Origin: Pelagibacteraceae bacterium AG-422-B15
Lineage (GTDB): Bacteria > Pseudomonadota > Alphaproteobacteria > Pelagibacterales > AG-422-B15
Assembly (NCBI GenBank): GCA_003213715.1
Contig: QCMN01000008.1
Location: 1-51,978, forward strand
DNA: 51,978 bases
Direction: 5' to 3'
The notes beneath the pieces are model-generated. The model was not told the origin of the DNA and made no database searches. It saw only the letters and a list, made by a program, of their open reading frames with translations. A program made the position numbers and the translations under genes. This document shows, one piece after another, positions 1 through 8,234 of the stretch (position 1 is its first letter; each line of letters opens with the position of its first letter).

Positions 1-858
1 TTTTTAGATAAACCAAAAAATATTACATCATTTGAAGTTATTAAAAGGCTTAAAAAAATTTTAAATATTAAAAAAATTGGACACACTGGTACTTTAGATC
101 CTTTTGCGACTGGAATACTTGCAATTGCTTTAGGTGAAGCAACAAAAAGCATTCGTTACCTCAACCAAGATAAAATTTATAAATTTAATGTAGTTTTCGG
201 TGAACTAAAAGATACTGATGATGTTACCGGAAAGACTATGAAAAAATCAAATATTGTTCCTACATCATCCGAAATAGATCAATGCATTGAAAAGTTTATT
301 GGAAAACACAGACAAATACCACCGCAATTCTCTGCAGTAAAGGTTAACGGTAAAAGAGCTTATAAACTTGCGAGAAATAATCAAAAATTTGAACTCAAAG
401 CAAAAGATGTATTTATAAAAAGTTTTGAATGCTTAGGTTCTAAAAATAAAAATGAGTATTCTTTTATAATGAAATGTTCCACTGGGACTTATGTGAGATC
501 AGTAGCTAGAGATTTAGGAAAAATGCTTGGAACATATGCCTATGTTTCTGAGTTAAGAAGAGTAAAAATAGGTAAAATTGAGGAAAAAGATATTATTTTA
601 CTAGATAAATTTGAAGAATTAGTACATATTGGCGATCATTTTGAAGTAATGCATTCAATTAGAGATGTACTGGACGACATCCCAGCAGTATTGATCGATC
701 AGGAATTAAGTCTTAAATTTCGAAATGGTCTTAGCTTTGAGTATTTTAGTAAAAAATCTGAAAATGATTATTTATTAATTGAAACAAATACAAAGTTTGT
801 AGGTATAGGTAAAGCTATTGAGGGTAAAATAAAACCTGTGAGGGTTTTTAATTTATAA
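1..858 (+). CDS. truB: tRNA pseudouridine(55) synthase TruB, 5'-truncated by the window edge
   Basis: TruB isomerises uridine 55 in the T-loop of tRNAs. The frame is open from base 1, and the first visible residues ([13 protein letters not shown]) match the beginning of TruB proteins, so only about 10–15 residues lie outside the window. The catalytic motif [12 protein letters not shown] is visible, with the nucleophilic Asp encoded at 97–99. The conserved segment [15 protein letters not shown] follows, and the C-terminal part resembles a short PUA-like domain. The ATG at 238 is internal, not the start. rpsO follows 11 bases after the stop, giving the common bacterial order truB–rpsO–pnp and probably one transcript. 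Identification is firm; only the true start is unseen. Confidence 0.95.
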   Translation, partial: FLDKPKNITSFEVIKRLKKILNIKKIGHTGTLDPFATGILAIALGEATKSIRYLNQDKIYKFNVVFGELKDTDDVTGKTMKKSNIVPTSSEIDQCIEKFIGKHRQIPPQFSAVKVNGKRAYKLARNNQKFELKAKDVFIKSFECLGSKNKNEYSFIMKCSTGTYVRSVARDLGKMLGTYAYVSELRRVKIGKIEEKDIILLDKFEELVHIGDHFEVMHSIRDVLDDIPAVLIDQELSLKFRNGLSFEYFSKKSENDYLLIETNTKFVGIGKAIEGKIKPVRVFNL

Positions 859-869
859 AAGGAACAGTG

Positions 870-1139
870 ATGTCGATAAATAGAGAAAATAAGACTAAGA
901 TAATTGATGAATATGCGAGATCTGAAAAAGATACAGGATCCCCAGAGGTACAAATAGCTATTCTTAGTGAGAGAATATCTAATTTAACTGAACATTTTCA
1001 GTCACATAAAAAAGATAATCATTCAAGAACTGGTCTTATGAGACTTATAAATCAAAGGCGGAGCTTGCTAGCATACTTAAAAAAAAGTAATAAGGAATCT
1101 TACGAGAAATTAATAGAAAAGCTCGGTATTAGAAAATAA
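870..1139 (+). CDS. rpsO: 30S ribosomal protein S15
   Basis: S15 is a primary 16S rRNA-binding protein of the small-subunit platform. The protein starting [16 protein letters not shown] is 89 residues, the usual S15 length, and carries the signature regions [15 protein letters not shown] and [18 protein letters not shown] lies in frame immediately upstream at 867. I prefer ATG 870 because it gives the canonical length and is well spaced from the purine-rich AAAGGAA at 857–863. It sits between truB and pnp. In many bacteria rpsO and pnp are co-transcribed and S15 can regulate its own mRNA; I saw no obvious pseudoknot here. Confidence 0.96.
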   Translation: MSINRENKTKIIDEYARSEKDTGSPEVQIAILSERISNLTEHFQSHKKDNHSRTGLMRLINQRRSLLAYLKKSNKESYEKLIEKLGIRK

Positions 1140-1177
1140 AACAATGATAAATAAAAATTTTAGAGGAATGAAAGAAT

Positions 1178-3247
1178 ATGGAAAAAGCTATTTCAAGAGA
1201 AATGAATTGGGGAAACCAAGTTTTAAAAATAGAAACAGGAAAGGTAGCAAAACAAGCAACTGCTTCAACAATAGTTAGTTACGGAGACACAGTTGTTATG
1301 GCTAATGTCGTAGCTGCTAAAACTGCAAAACCCGACATTGATTTTTTTCCATTAACTGTCAGCTATCAAGAAAAATTTTATGCTGCAGGTAAAATTCCAG
1401 GGGGCTTTTTTAAACGTGAAGGTAGGCCTACTGAATTTGAGACACTTACTTCAAGACTAATTGATAGACCTATAAGACCATTATTTCCTGAGGGATTCAA
1501 AAACGAAACTCAAGTTATTTTAACTGTATTGTCACACGATACAGAAACAAACCCTGACATAGTTGCAATGATAGCAGCTTCTAGCGCCTTGACATTATCC
1601 GGAATACCATTCATGGGACCAATTGGTGGATGTAGAGTTGGTTATGACGGAAAAGATTACATATTAAATCCAAAAATTAATGAAGAAACTCAATTAGACC
1701 TTGTCGTATCTGGAACTCAAGATGCTGTTCTGATGGTAGAGTCTGAAGCTAAGGAACTTTCTGAAGAAATTATGTTGGGTGCAGTTAAATTTGGACACGA
1801 ATCGATGCAAGAAGTCATAAAAATAATTATCAATCTTGCTGAGGAGTGTGCTAAAGATCCATGGGATTTTGAACATCACGTTAATAATGAGCTGATGAAT
1901 GAGCTTAAAAGAGAATTCGAAGATCAAATCAAAAAAAGTTATTCAATTGTTGATAAGATGGAAAGACAAAACTCTCTGAGCGAAATCAAGTCTGTGTTAG
2001 AGGATAAATATGATGACATTGAAGAACAAAATATTAACGAAGTAATGTCATATTTCAAAAAAATTGAAAAAGATGTCGTTAGGTCTCAAATTTTGAATGA
2101 TAAATCTAGAATTGATGGGCGTAAGCTTGATGAAGTAAGAGATATTTCTTCAGAAGTCTCATGGTTGCCAAGAACACACGGATCTTCCTTGTTTACTAGA
2201 GGTGAAACACAGGCAATTGTTGTTGCAACTCTAGGATTTGGAGAAGACGAGCAACGAATTGAGGCACTTCAAGGTTCTTATAAAGAAAATTTCATGCTTC
2301 ATTATAATTTTCCTCCATATTCAGTTGGTGAAGTTGGAAGAATGGGTTCAGCAGGTAGAAGAGAAATTGGTCATGGTAAATTAGCCTGGAGAGCTCTTAA
2401 AGCTGTACTGCCTAATAAAGAGGATTTTGATTACACAATTCGTTTAGTGTCAGATATCACTGAATCAAATGGTTCATCATCGATGGCGACTGTTTGTGGA
2501 TCTTCACTCGCTCTAATGGATGCTGGGGTTCCAATCAAAAATTCTGTTTCAGGTATTGCAATGGGATTAATCAAAGAAGGCGATGATTTTGCCGTTTTAT
2601 CTGATATTCTAGGTGATGAAGATCATTTAGGCGATATGGATTTTAAAGTAGCAGGCACCAAAGACGGTGTTACATCATTGCAGATGGATATTAAAATCAC
2701 CGGAATCACATATGAAATTATGGAAAAAGCTCTCGACCAAGCTAAAGGAGGAAGAGAATATATCTTAAATGAGATGAATAAAGCTTTAGACTCTCCTAGA
2801 ACTGAGCTTGGACCTTACACACCAAGAGTTGAAATGATGAAAGTCAAAAGAGATAATATTGGTGAAATTATTGGAAAAGGTGGTGCAACTATAAAAGATA
2901 TAATTGAAAAATCTGGAGCAAGAATCGATATTAGTGATAGTGGCAATGTAAAAATAGCTGGAACCAATAATGAATCAATTCAAGCCGCAATTGAATTAAT
3001 AAACTCAATTATTGAAGAGCCTGAAGTTGGTCAGGTTTATGAGGGTAAGGTTGTTAAAATTATGGAATTTGGCGCATTTGTTAATTTTTTTGGAAAAAGG
3101 GATGGACTTGTTCACATTTCACAACTTTCTGAAGAGAGAGTTGAGAAAGTTACTGACGTTGTAAGTGAAGGTGATATAGTTAAAGTCAAAGTAATCGGTT
3201 TTGATAAAGGCAAGGTTAAATTATCAATAAAGGATGCTGAAATCTAA
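1178..3247 (+). CDS. pnp: Polyribonucleotide nucleotidyltransferase (PNPase)
   Basis: PNPase degrades RNA 3'-to-5' phosphorolytically and is a core degradosome-type enzyme in the cytoplasm. The 689-residue protein has the full family layout. The first RNase PH-like domain contains the [21 protein letters not shown] region. An alpha-helical linker follows, then a second RNase PH domain ([48 protein letters not shown]). A KH domain ([15 protein letters not shown]) and a C-terminal S1 domain ([19 protein letters not shown]) close it. The start is supported by GAGGA at 1163–1167, about ten bases upstream. The gene lies downstream of rpsO, as in most proteobacteria. The C-terminus ends directly after S1, without an extra tail. 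Nothing is missing. Confidence 0.98.
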   Translation: MEKAISREMNWGNQVLKIETGKVAKQATASTIVSYGDTVVMANVVAAKTAKPDIDFFPLTVSYQEKFYAAGKIPGGFFKREGRPTEFETLTSRLIDRPIRPLFPEGFKNETQVILTVLSHDTETNPDIVAMIAASSALTLSGIPFMGPIGGCRVGYDGKDYILNPKINEETQLDLVVSGTQDAVLMVESEAKELSEEIMLGAVKFGHESMQEVIKIIINLAEECAKDPWDFEHHVNNELMNELKREFEDQIKKSYSIVDKMERQNSLSEIKSVLEDKYDDIEEQNINEVMSYFKKIEKDVVRSQILNDKSRIDGRKLDEVRDISSEVSWLPRTHGSSLFTRGETQAIVVATLGFGEDEQRIEALQGSYKENFMLHYNFPPYSVGEVGRMGSAGRREIGHGKLAWRALKAVLPNKEDFDYTIRLVSDITESNGSSSMATVCGSSLALMDAGVPIKNSVSGIAMGLIKEGDDFAVLSDILGDEDHLGDMDFKVAGTKDGVTSLQMDIKITGITYEIMEKALDQAKGGREYILNEMNKALDSPRTELGPYTPRVEMMKVKRDNIGEIIGKGGATIKDIIEKSGARIDISDSGNVKIAGTNNESIQAAIELINSIIEEPEVGQVYEGKVVKIMEFGAFVNFFGKRDGLVHISQLSEERVEKVTDVVSEGDIVKVKVIGFDKGKVKLSIKDAEI

Positions 3248-3262
3248 ACAAAGGTTTCATTA

Positions 3263-4714
3263 ATGGAATACATTAATACTTCAGAAGATAAGCTTCATGA
3301 AGAATGCGGTGTATTCGGTATATTTGGAAGCCCAGACGCTTCCACACTTACTGCCTTAGGATTGCATGCCCTACAACATCGTGGTCAAGAAGGTGCAGGA
3401 ATTGTTTCATTTGATGGAGAAAAGTTTCACGGCGTTAGAAGACCAGGACTTGTTGGGGATCACTTTAATAAACAAGAGGTAATTGATAGGCTAAAGGGCA
3501 GCAATGCTATTGGTCATGTAAGATATTCAACAACTGGAGACTCAATTTTAAAAAATATTCAGCCATTGTATGCAGATTTAATGTCAGGCGGCTTTGCATG
3601 TGCGCATAATGGAAACCTTACAAATGCTTCAGCTTTAAGAGAAAAGCTTGTTAGTCGTGGATCAATTTTTCAATCTACATCTGATACTGAAACAATTTTG
3701 CAATTAGTTGCGCAGTCTGAGAGAAAGCAAATAGTTGATAAACTTATAGACGCTTTATTTCAAATCCATGGAGCCTATTCACTTGTTATTCTTACAAATA
3801 AGAAACTTATTGGTGTAAGAGATCCTTATGGAATAAGACCTTTAGTTCTTGGTGACCTTAATGGGGCCCCAGTTCTAGCTTCAGAAACATGTGCTCTTGA
3901 TATTATTGGTGCAAAATTTGTCAGAGAAATTGAAAATGGAGAAATAATAATAATTTCAGAAAAAGGGATGGAAAGCATTAGACCTTTCCCAAAAGTTGCA
4001 GAAAGACCATGTATTTTTGAGAGAATTTATTTTTCTCGACCTGACAGTATGCTCGGAGGTAACACAGTTTATTCTTATAGAAAAAATCTTGGAACAGAAT
4101 TAGCAAAAGAACATCAAGTTGATGCAGATATAGTTGTACCTGTTCCTGACTCGGGGGTTCCAGCCGCTCTTGGCTATGCTCAGCAGTCAAGCATGCCATT
4201 TGAACTTGGTATAATTAGAAACCACTATGTTGGAAGAACATTTATTGAGCCATCCCAAAGTATTAGACAATTTGGCGTAAAACTAAAACATAATGCTAAT
4301 GTTTCGTATATTAAAAATAAAAAAGTTATTTTAATTGATGACTCAATTGTGAGAGGAACTACGGCTAAAAAAATTATTAAAATGATTTATGATGCAGGTG
4401 CAAAAGAAGTACATTTGGGTATAGCATGTCCTCCGATAAAACATCCTGATTTCTATGGTATTGATACACCTGACTATAATGAACTTATTGCGTCAAAAAA
4501 CAGTATTAAAGAGATTAATAAAGCTATTGGATCTAAATCTTTATTTTTCTTATCATTAGAAGGCACTTATCAAGCTATGGGTTATGACTCTAGAAATCCC
4601 GATCAACCTCAATTTACTGATCATTGTTTTACAGGCGAGTACCCTACAAGTTTGATTGATCGTGAAAAAGGCAATATATCAAAACAGTTCTCTCTTTTAA
4701 CTGAAAAAAACTAA
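3263..4714 (+). CDS. purF: Amidophosphoribosyltransferase PurF
   Basis: PurF catalyses the first committed step of purine synthesis, transferring glutamine amide nitrogen to PRPP. The N-terminal Ntn-hydrolase glutaminase domain starts with the nucleophile Cys15 (ECGVFGIFG), so a 14-residue propeptide must be removed. The type-I PRTase domain shows the PRPP loop VILIDDSIVRGTT. The 483-residue length is normal. Of the four Cys ligands of the 4Fe–4S cluster in the Bacillus-type enzyme (recalled positions), two appear kept (RPCIFER and DHCFTG). The other two are replaced, by Asp in HPDFYG and by Thr three residues before the last Cys, so a cluster is unlikely. The stop codon shares four bases with the convergent fabI stop. 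It starts 15 bases after pnp. Confidence 0.97.
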   Translation: MEYINTSEDKLHEECGVFGIFGSPDASTLTALGLHALQHRGQEGAGIVSFDGEKFHGVRRPGLVGDHFNKQEVIDRLKGSNAIGHVRYSTTGDSILKNIQPLYADLMSGGFACAHNGNLTNASALREKLVSRGSIFQSTSDTETILQLVAQSERKQIVDKLIDALFQIHGAYSLVILTNKKLIGVRDPYGIRPLVLGDLNGAPVLASETCALDIIGAKFVREIENGEIIIISEKGMESIRPFPKVAERPCIFERIYFSRPDSMLGGNTVYSYRKNLGTELAKEHQVDADIVVPVPDSGVPAALGYAQQSSMPFELGIIRNHYVGRTFIEPSQSIRQFGVKLKHNANVSYIKNKKVILIDDSIVRGTTAKKIIKMIYDAGAKEVHLGIACPPIKHPDFYGIDTPDYNELIASKNSIKEINKAIGSKSLFFLSLEGTYQAMGYDSRNPDQPQFTDHCFTGEYPTSLIDREKGNISKQFSLLTEKN

Positions 4715-5490
4715 ATTTCTTTAGGAACACCTACAATATTATAGCCACAGTCAACGTAATGAGTTTCACCTGTTACGCCGGAAGACAAATCACTGAGTAA
4801 GTACAGGCCTGATTTTCCAACATCCTCTAAATCAATGTTTCTATTCATTAAAGAATTTTTCTCAGACCACTTCATCATGTCTTTACCACCAGAAATACCA
4901 GCCATAGCAAGTGTTTTCATTGGTCCTGCTGATAATGCATTGACCCTAATGTTTGAAGGGCCGAGATCAGCAGCTAAATATCTTACACTGGACTCAAGAG
5001 CAGCTTTTGCGACACCCATTACGTTGTAGTTCCGAATATATTTTTGAGATCCATCATAAGTAAGTGTTAGAAGTGAACCGCCATTTTTCATTATTTTTTC
5101 AGCTTCGTGAGCTACCTCTGTAAAAGAAAAACATGAAATAAGCATAGTATTTGAAAAATTATTGCGTGATGTATTCAAATATTTTCCTTTTAATTCTTCT
5201 TTTTCAGAAAATGCTATTGAATGTAATACAAAGTCAATTTCGCCCCAATGATTTCCAATTTCATCAAATGATTTTTTTACTGATCCTTCTTTTAATACGT
5301 CACATTCAATCAAAAAGTTACTTTTAATTGAATTTGCCAATGGCTTTACTCTTCGATGCAAGGACTCTCCTTGATAAGTAAAACAAAGCTCAGCGCCTTC
5401 ATCAGATAATTTTTTTGAAATCCCCCAAGCAATAGAATGGTCATTAGCAACACCCATAACCACCCCTTTTTTTCCATGCAGTAAACTCAT
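4711..5490 (-). CDS. fabI: Enoyl-[acyl-carrier-protein] reductase FabI (NADH)
   Basis: FabI reduces enoyl-ACP in the last step of each fatty acid elongation cycle. The 259-residue SDR-fold protein has the altered nucleotide-binding N-terminus of FabI enzymes ([12 protein letters not shown]). It has the catalytic Tyr155-x6-Lys162 pair within [14 protein letters not shown], with the accompanying Tyr145, and the conserved stretch [19 protein letters not shown]. Residue 93, equivalent to E. coli Gly93, is Ala (HSIAF). Its ATG overlaps the fabB stop by four bases (ATGA), indicating translational coupling in a fabA–fabB–fabI operon. Its stop overlaps that of convergent purF. Confidence 0.97.
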   Translation of the reverse strand: MSLLHGKKGVVMGVANDHSIAWGISKKLSDEGAELCFTYQGESLHRRVKPLANSIKSNFLIECDVLKEGSVKKSFDEIGNHWGEIDFVLHSIAFSEKEELKGKYLNTSRNNFSNTMLISCFSFTEVAHEAEKIMKNGGSLLTLTYDGSQKYIRNYNVMGVAKAALESSVRYLAADLGPSNIRVNALSAGPMKTLAMAGISGGKDMMKWSEKNSLMNRNIDLEDVGKSGLYLLSDLSSGVTGETHYVDCGYNIVGVPKEI

Positions 5491-6698
5491 CCTTCAAACC
5501 TCTTAAACACTAATGATGCATTTGTACCGCCAAATCCAAAGCTATTACTCATTGCGGTATCAATTTTTTCATCATGACGTGAAGTTAGAATATTCATTCC
5601 AATTGCTTCATCATCCAACTCATCAATATTAGCAGACTCTGAAACAAAATTATTATTCATCATTAATAAAGTATAAATTGACTCGTGAACACCAGCAGCG
5701 CCTAAAGAATGCCCACTTAAAGATTTTGTAGAACTGATAAGAGGTAAATCATCTTTAAATACTTTTTTTATTGCTTTCAATTCAGCAATATCACCTACAG
5801 GTGTTGATGTTCCGTGAGCATTAATGTAATCAATTTTTTCAATATCTTTTTTTGCCATCATCATGCATCTTTCAGCACCTTCTCCTGATGGCTGAACCAT
5901 GTCATGACCATCTGATGTAGCTCCATAACCGACTATCTCCGCATATATCTTGGCATTTCTTTTTGCCGCTGTTTCTAAATCTTCCAAAACGACTACCCCA
6001 CCTCCGCCAGCAATTACAAAACCATCACGATGTTTATCAAAAGCCCTGGAAGATTTTGAAGGTTGATCATTATATTTTGAAGATAAAGCGGGCATTGCAT
6101 CAAAGAGTGCTGACAAAGTCCAATCTAATTCTTCACCACCCCCAGCAAATATACGATCCTGTTTTCCCATTTGTATAATTTCAAAAGCGTTACCTATACA
6201 ATGAGCGCTAGTAGAACACGCTGAACTTATTGAATAATTTATACCTTTAATTTTAAAATACGTTGATAAAGTTGCAGAGTTGGTGCTGCACATGACTTTT
6301 GGAACGCTTGTAGGACCAATTTTTTTTGGACCTTTTTCTCGAGTGATGTCAAACGCTCTTAGTAAGCTTTTAGTAGATGGTCCGCCTGATCCCATAATTA
6401 AACCTGTCATATTATTCGATATTTCACCTTCATTAAGTCTGGAGTCCTCAATGGCCTCATTCATAGCAATATAATTATAGCTTGCTCCATCTCCCATAAA
6501 TCTAAGAAACTTTCTTTCTATAGTCTCCTCTAAATTGAGATCTATTTGGCCACTCACCTGGCTTCTAAAACCCATTTCTTTTTGTGATTGGTCAAAAGAA
6601 ATACCGGACGAAGCATTGTATAATGATGATTTTACTTCATCCTTATTATTTCCAAGAGATGATACGATTCCAAGACCTGTAATTACAACTCTTCTCAT
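5487..6698 (-). CDS. fabB: Beta-ketoacyl-ACP synthase I (FabB)
   Basis: This condensing enzyme extends acyl-ACP with malonyl-ACP and, paired with FabA, is needed to elongate unsaturated intermediates. The 403-residue thiolase-fold protein carries the Cys–His–His triad: Cys161 in [12 protein letters not shown], His295 in [11 protein letters not shown] and His330 in [14 protein letters not shown], with Lys325 nearby. The SACSTS nucleophile context and the fabA neighbour favour FabB over FabF. The start codon overlaps the last base of the fabA stop (TAATG arrangement), and the stop overlaps the fabI ATG. The three genes therefore form a tightly coupled anaerobic-type unsaturated fatty acid operon, the same order seen beside irr in rhizobia. 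Confidence 0.96.
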   Translation of the reverse strand: MRRVVITGLGIVSSLGNNKDEVKSSLYNASSGISFDQSQKEMGFRSQVSGQIDLNLEETIERKFLRFMGDGASYNYIAMNEAIEDSRLNEGEISNNMTGLIMGSGGPSTKSLLRAFDITREKGPKKIGPTSVPKVMCSTNSATLSTYFKIKGINYSISSACSTSAHCIGNAFEIIQMGKQDRIFAGGGEELDWTLSALFDAMPALSSKYNDQPSKSSRAFDKHRDGFVIAGGGGVVVLEDLETAAKRNAKIYAEIVGYGATSDGHDMVQPSGEGAERCMMMAKKDIEKIDYINAHGTSTPVGDIAELKAIKKVFKDDLPLISSTKSLSGHSLGAAGVHESIYTLLMMNNNFVSESANIDELDDEAIGMNILTSRHDEKIDTAMSNSFGFGGTNASLVFKRFEG

Positions 6699-7198
6699 TA
6701 TTTAATCAGTCCTACCTTTAATCCTTCGGCAGAATATATTTGCTTACCATCTACTTCTACCACTCCATCGCCTACTCCTACAATAACGCCTCTTTTTATT
6801 ATTTTTTTCATTTCAATTTTATATTCAACCAATTTTGAGTCCTTTAAAATTTCACCACCAAACTTTACGTTTCCTGAACCTAGCGCCCTACCGCGTCCAG
6901 GTTCACCAATCCATCCCAAATAGAATCCAACTAATTGCCACATTGCATCCAAGCCTAGACATCCTGGCATTACAGGATCCATTTCAAAATGACAATCAAA
7001 AAACCATAAGTCTGGTGTTACGTCCAATTGAGCAACAATTTCACCTTTGCCGAATTTACCACCACTATCAGTAATTTTTGTTATTCTATCAAACATTAAC
7101 ATTGGGGGAAGTGGAAGCCGTGCATTTCCAATTCCAAACATTGTGCCGTGAGCGCAATCTAAAAGATCTTCTTTTGTAAAGCTTGATTTTTTTTCCAC
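6698..7198 (-). CDS. fabA: 3-hydroxydecanoyl-ACP dehydratase/isomerase FabA
   Basis: FabA dehydrates 3-hydroxyacyl-ACP and isomerises trans-2- to cis-3-decenoyl-ACP, the branch point to unsaturated fatty acids. The 166-residue hot-dog-fold protein has His70 ([16 protein letters not shown]) and Asp84 ([16 protein letters not shown]), the same numbers as the catalytic residues of the E. coli enzyme as I recall them. It is the first gene of the leftward fabA–fabB–fabI operon and diverges from irr across 91 bases that contain a perfect inverted repeat. No obvious Shine–Dalgarno precedes the ATG. Confidence 0.97.
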   Translation of the reverse strand: MEKKSSFTKEDLLDCAHGTMFGIGNARLPLPPMLMFDRITKITDSGGKFGKGEIVAQLDVTPDLWFFDCHFEMDPVMPGCLGLDAMWQLVGFYLGWIGEPGRGRALGSGNVKFGGEILKDSKLVEYKIEMKKIIKRGVIVGVGDGVVEVDGKQIYSAEGLKVGLIK

Positions 7199-7239
7199 AA
7201 GGTTTATCTATCTTATTGTTTTATATGAAGTTTGTAAGA

Positions 7240-7269
7240 TTAATGTATTATTATTGTAAAATACATTAA
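7240..7269. promoter_or_regulatory. Perfect 10-bp inverted repeat between fabA and irr
   Basis: TTAATGTATT at 7240–7249 is exactly mirrored by AATACATTAA at 7260–7269, with a 10-base spacer. It sits in the only regulatory space shared by the divergent fabA operon and irr. The symmetry suggests an operator for a dimeric regulator acting on one or both genes. It does not match the Irr (ICE) consensus. An alternative is a hairpin in the irr leader RNA, but the stem is almost all A–T and would be weak. The binding protein is unknown. Confidence 0.5.
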
Positions 7270-7289
7270 ATTTTAATAAAAATAAATTT

Positions 7290-7682
7290 ATGAAAGATAT
7301 CAAGCATTTTTTGAGACAAAACTCGCTAAGACCAACTAAGCAAAGAGTGATCATAGCTAATTACTTATTTGACGGTGTAAACAAGCATGTAACAGCTGAA
7401 ACTCTGTCAAATAAACTTTTGAAGATGAAAGCGGAAATATCCCTTGCAACAATTTATAATACCCTTCACGATTTTTACGAAAAAGGTCTTTTAAAAAAAT
7501 TAATGATTAATTCTGAACGTATTTATTTTGATACTAACACTGAGCATCATCACCACTTTTATTCTAAAAAGGATCAAAAATTGATTGATATTAATGTAGA
7601 TATGAAAGTAAGCGGCCTCCCAAAGCCTCCAAAAAATAAAAAAATTAATAAGATAGAAGTTCTAGTTCACTTAGATAATTAA
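7290..7682 (+). CDS. irr: Irr-type Fur-family iron response regulator
   Basis: This 130-residue protein is a Fur-superfamily DNA-binding regulator. The winged-helix half contains RPTKQRVIIANYLF and the recognition region EISLATIYNTLHDF. The dimerisation half has RIYFDTNTEHHHHF with four consecutive His (86–89). The LATIYNTLH and YFDTNT-HHH signatures separate Irr from Fur, Mur and Zur. Irr binds DNA under iron limitation and is destabilised through heme in some rhizobia. The N-terminal Cys-Pro heme motif of the Bradyrhizobium protein is absent. It sits divergent from fabA, the conserved Irr neighbourhood in alphaproteobacteria. An Irr-box-like site lies 24 bases past its stop, upstream of the rubrerythrin. 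No clear ribosome binding site is seen. Confidence 0.88.
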   Translation: MKDIKHFLRQNSLRPTKQRVIIANYLFDGVNKHVTAETLSNKLLKMKAEISLATIYNTLHDFYEKGLLKKLMINSERIYFDTNTEHHHHFYSKKDQKLIDINVDMKVSGLPKPPKNKKINKIEVLVHLDN

Positions 7683-7683
7683 T

Positions 7684-7698
7684 TGATAATAATTCTCA
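7684..7698. promoter_or_regulatory. Fur-type 7-1-7 box-like sequence upstream of rubrerythrin
   Basis: TGATAATAATTCTCA matches the symmetrical 7-1-7 Fur-family consensus TGATAATNATTATCA at 13 of 14 defined positions. It also fits the looser TGA-N9-TCA pattern described for rhizobial RirA operators. It begins one base after the irr stop codon and lies 8 bases upstream of the Irr-box-like site. Which regulator, if any, binds is unknown; Fur/Mur-type or RirA proteins are candidates. In an AT-rich genome some chance matches are expected. Confidence 0.4.
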
Positions 7699-7705
7699 AT
7701 ATCAG

Positions 7706-7722
7706 TTTAGAACGATTCTAAT
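7706..7722. promoter_or_regulatory. Irr operator (ICE)-like palindrome
   Basis: TTTAGAA-CGA-TTCTAAT is a 7-3-7 palindrome with one imperfect end pair. It closely matches the iron control element recognised by Irr in alphaproteobacteria (TTTAGAA N3 TTCTAAA type). It is centred about 66 bases upstream of the rubrerythrin ATG and ends 3 bases before a TTGACT element. irr itself is immediately upstream, so cis context and motif agree. Sitting at or just above the –35 region, it could give either repression or activation. Confidence 0.65.
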
Positions 7723-7725
7723 GTA

Positions 7726-7751
7726 TTGACTTTTTTTGAATCAATTATATC
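7726..7751 (+). promoter_or_regulatory. Probable sigma-70-type promoter of the rubrerythrin
   Basis: TTGACT at 7726–7731 is a good –35 element. TATATC at 7746–7751 is the best –10 candidate, although the 14-base spacing is short. A start near 7758 would leave a leader of about 20 bases containing the strong AAGGAGAG ribosome binding site before ATG 7780. The adjacent Irr-box-like site supports a regulated promoter here. Confidence 0.4.
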
Positions 7752-7779
7752 TTTGTATTAACTTATTAAGGAGAGACAA

Positions 7780-8199
7780 ATGACTGAATTAAAAGATAGC
7801 AAAACTTTGGATAACCTAAAAGCGGCATTCGCAGGTGAGAGCCAAGCAAATAGAAGATATTTATACTTTGCACAAAAAGCAGATGTAGAAGGCCACAATG
7901 ATGTAGCGGCTGTATTTAGATCAACTGCAGAAGGTGAAACAGGACATGCTCATGGACATTTAGAGTTTATGGAAGAAGTAGGTGATCCTGCAACAGGAGA
8001 ACCAATTGGTTCAACAGAGGATAATCTAAAAGCTGCTATAGCTGGAGAAACTCATGAGTATACTGATATGTATCCAGGCATGGCGAAGACTGCAAGAGAA
8101 GAGGGTTTTGACGAAATAGCTGATTGGTTTGAAACATTGGCTAAAGCTGAAAAGTCTCACGCAGGCAAATTCCAAAAAACATTAGACTCAATCGATTAA
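7780..8199 (+). CDS. Rubrerythrin (di-iron peroxide reductase), without rubredoxin domain
   Basis: Rubrerythrins are ferritin-like four-helix di-iron proteins that reduce hydrogen peroxide to water. The 139-residue protein shows the iron ligand pattern: Glu20 ([11 protein letters not shown]), Glu53-x2-His56 (EGETGHAH), Glu90 with Glu93 nearby ([13 protein letters not shown]), and Glu124-x2-His127 (AEKSHAGKF). The usual C-terminal rubredoxin domain is absent, so electrons must come from another protein. The Fe–S protein encoded next is an obvious candidate. A strong AAGGAGAG ribosome binding site precedes the ATG. The promoter region carries Irr- and Fur-box-like sites, and a strong intrinsic terminator follows. 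High expression under iron-dependent control is likely. Confidence 0.93.
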   Translation: MTELKDSKTLDNLKAAFAGESQANRRYLYFAQKADVEGHNDVAAVFRSTAEGETGHAHGHLEFMEEVGDPATGEPIGSTEDNLKAAIAGETHEYTDMYPGMAKTAREEGFDEIADWFETLAKAEKSHAGKFQKTLDSID

Positions 8200-8201
8200 T
8201 T

Positions 8202-8229
8202 AAAAAGGGGCTAAAATAGCCCCTTTTTT
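8202..8229 (+). terminator. Intrinsic terminator after rubrerythrin
   Basis: AAAAAGGGGCTA, a three-base AAA loop and TAGCCCCTTTTTT form a 12-bp stem with a G+C-rich core and a T tract. It is a textbook factor-independent terminator and nearly symmetrical, so it may also act leftward. It ends only 5 bases before the ATG of the next gene at 8235, so expression of that gene must come from read-through or from a start site within this element. Confidence 0.92.
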
Positions 8230-8234
8230 CTATC

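Noticed and set aside
238-858. TruB read as starting at ATG 238
   Set aside because: The same frame is open from base 1 and encodes the catalytic GHTGTLDP motif upstream, so 238 is an internal Met.
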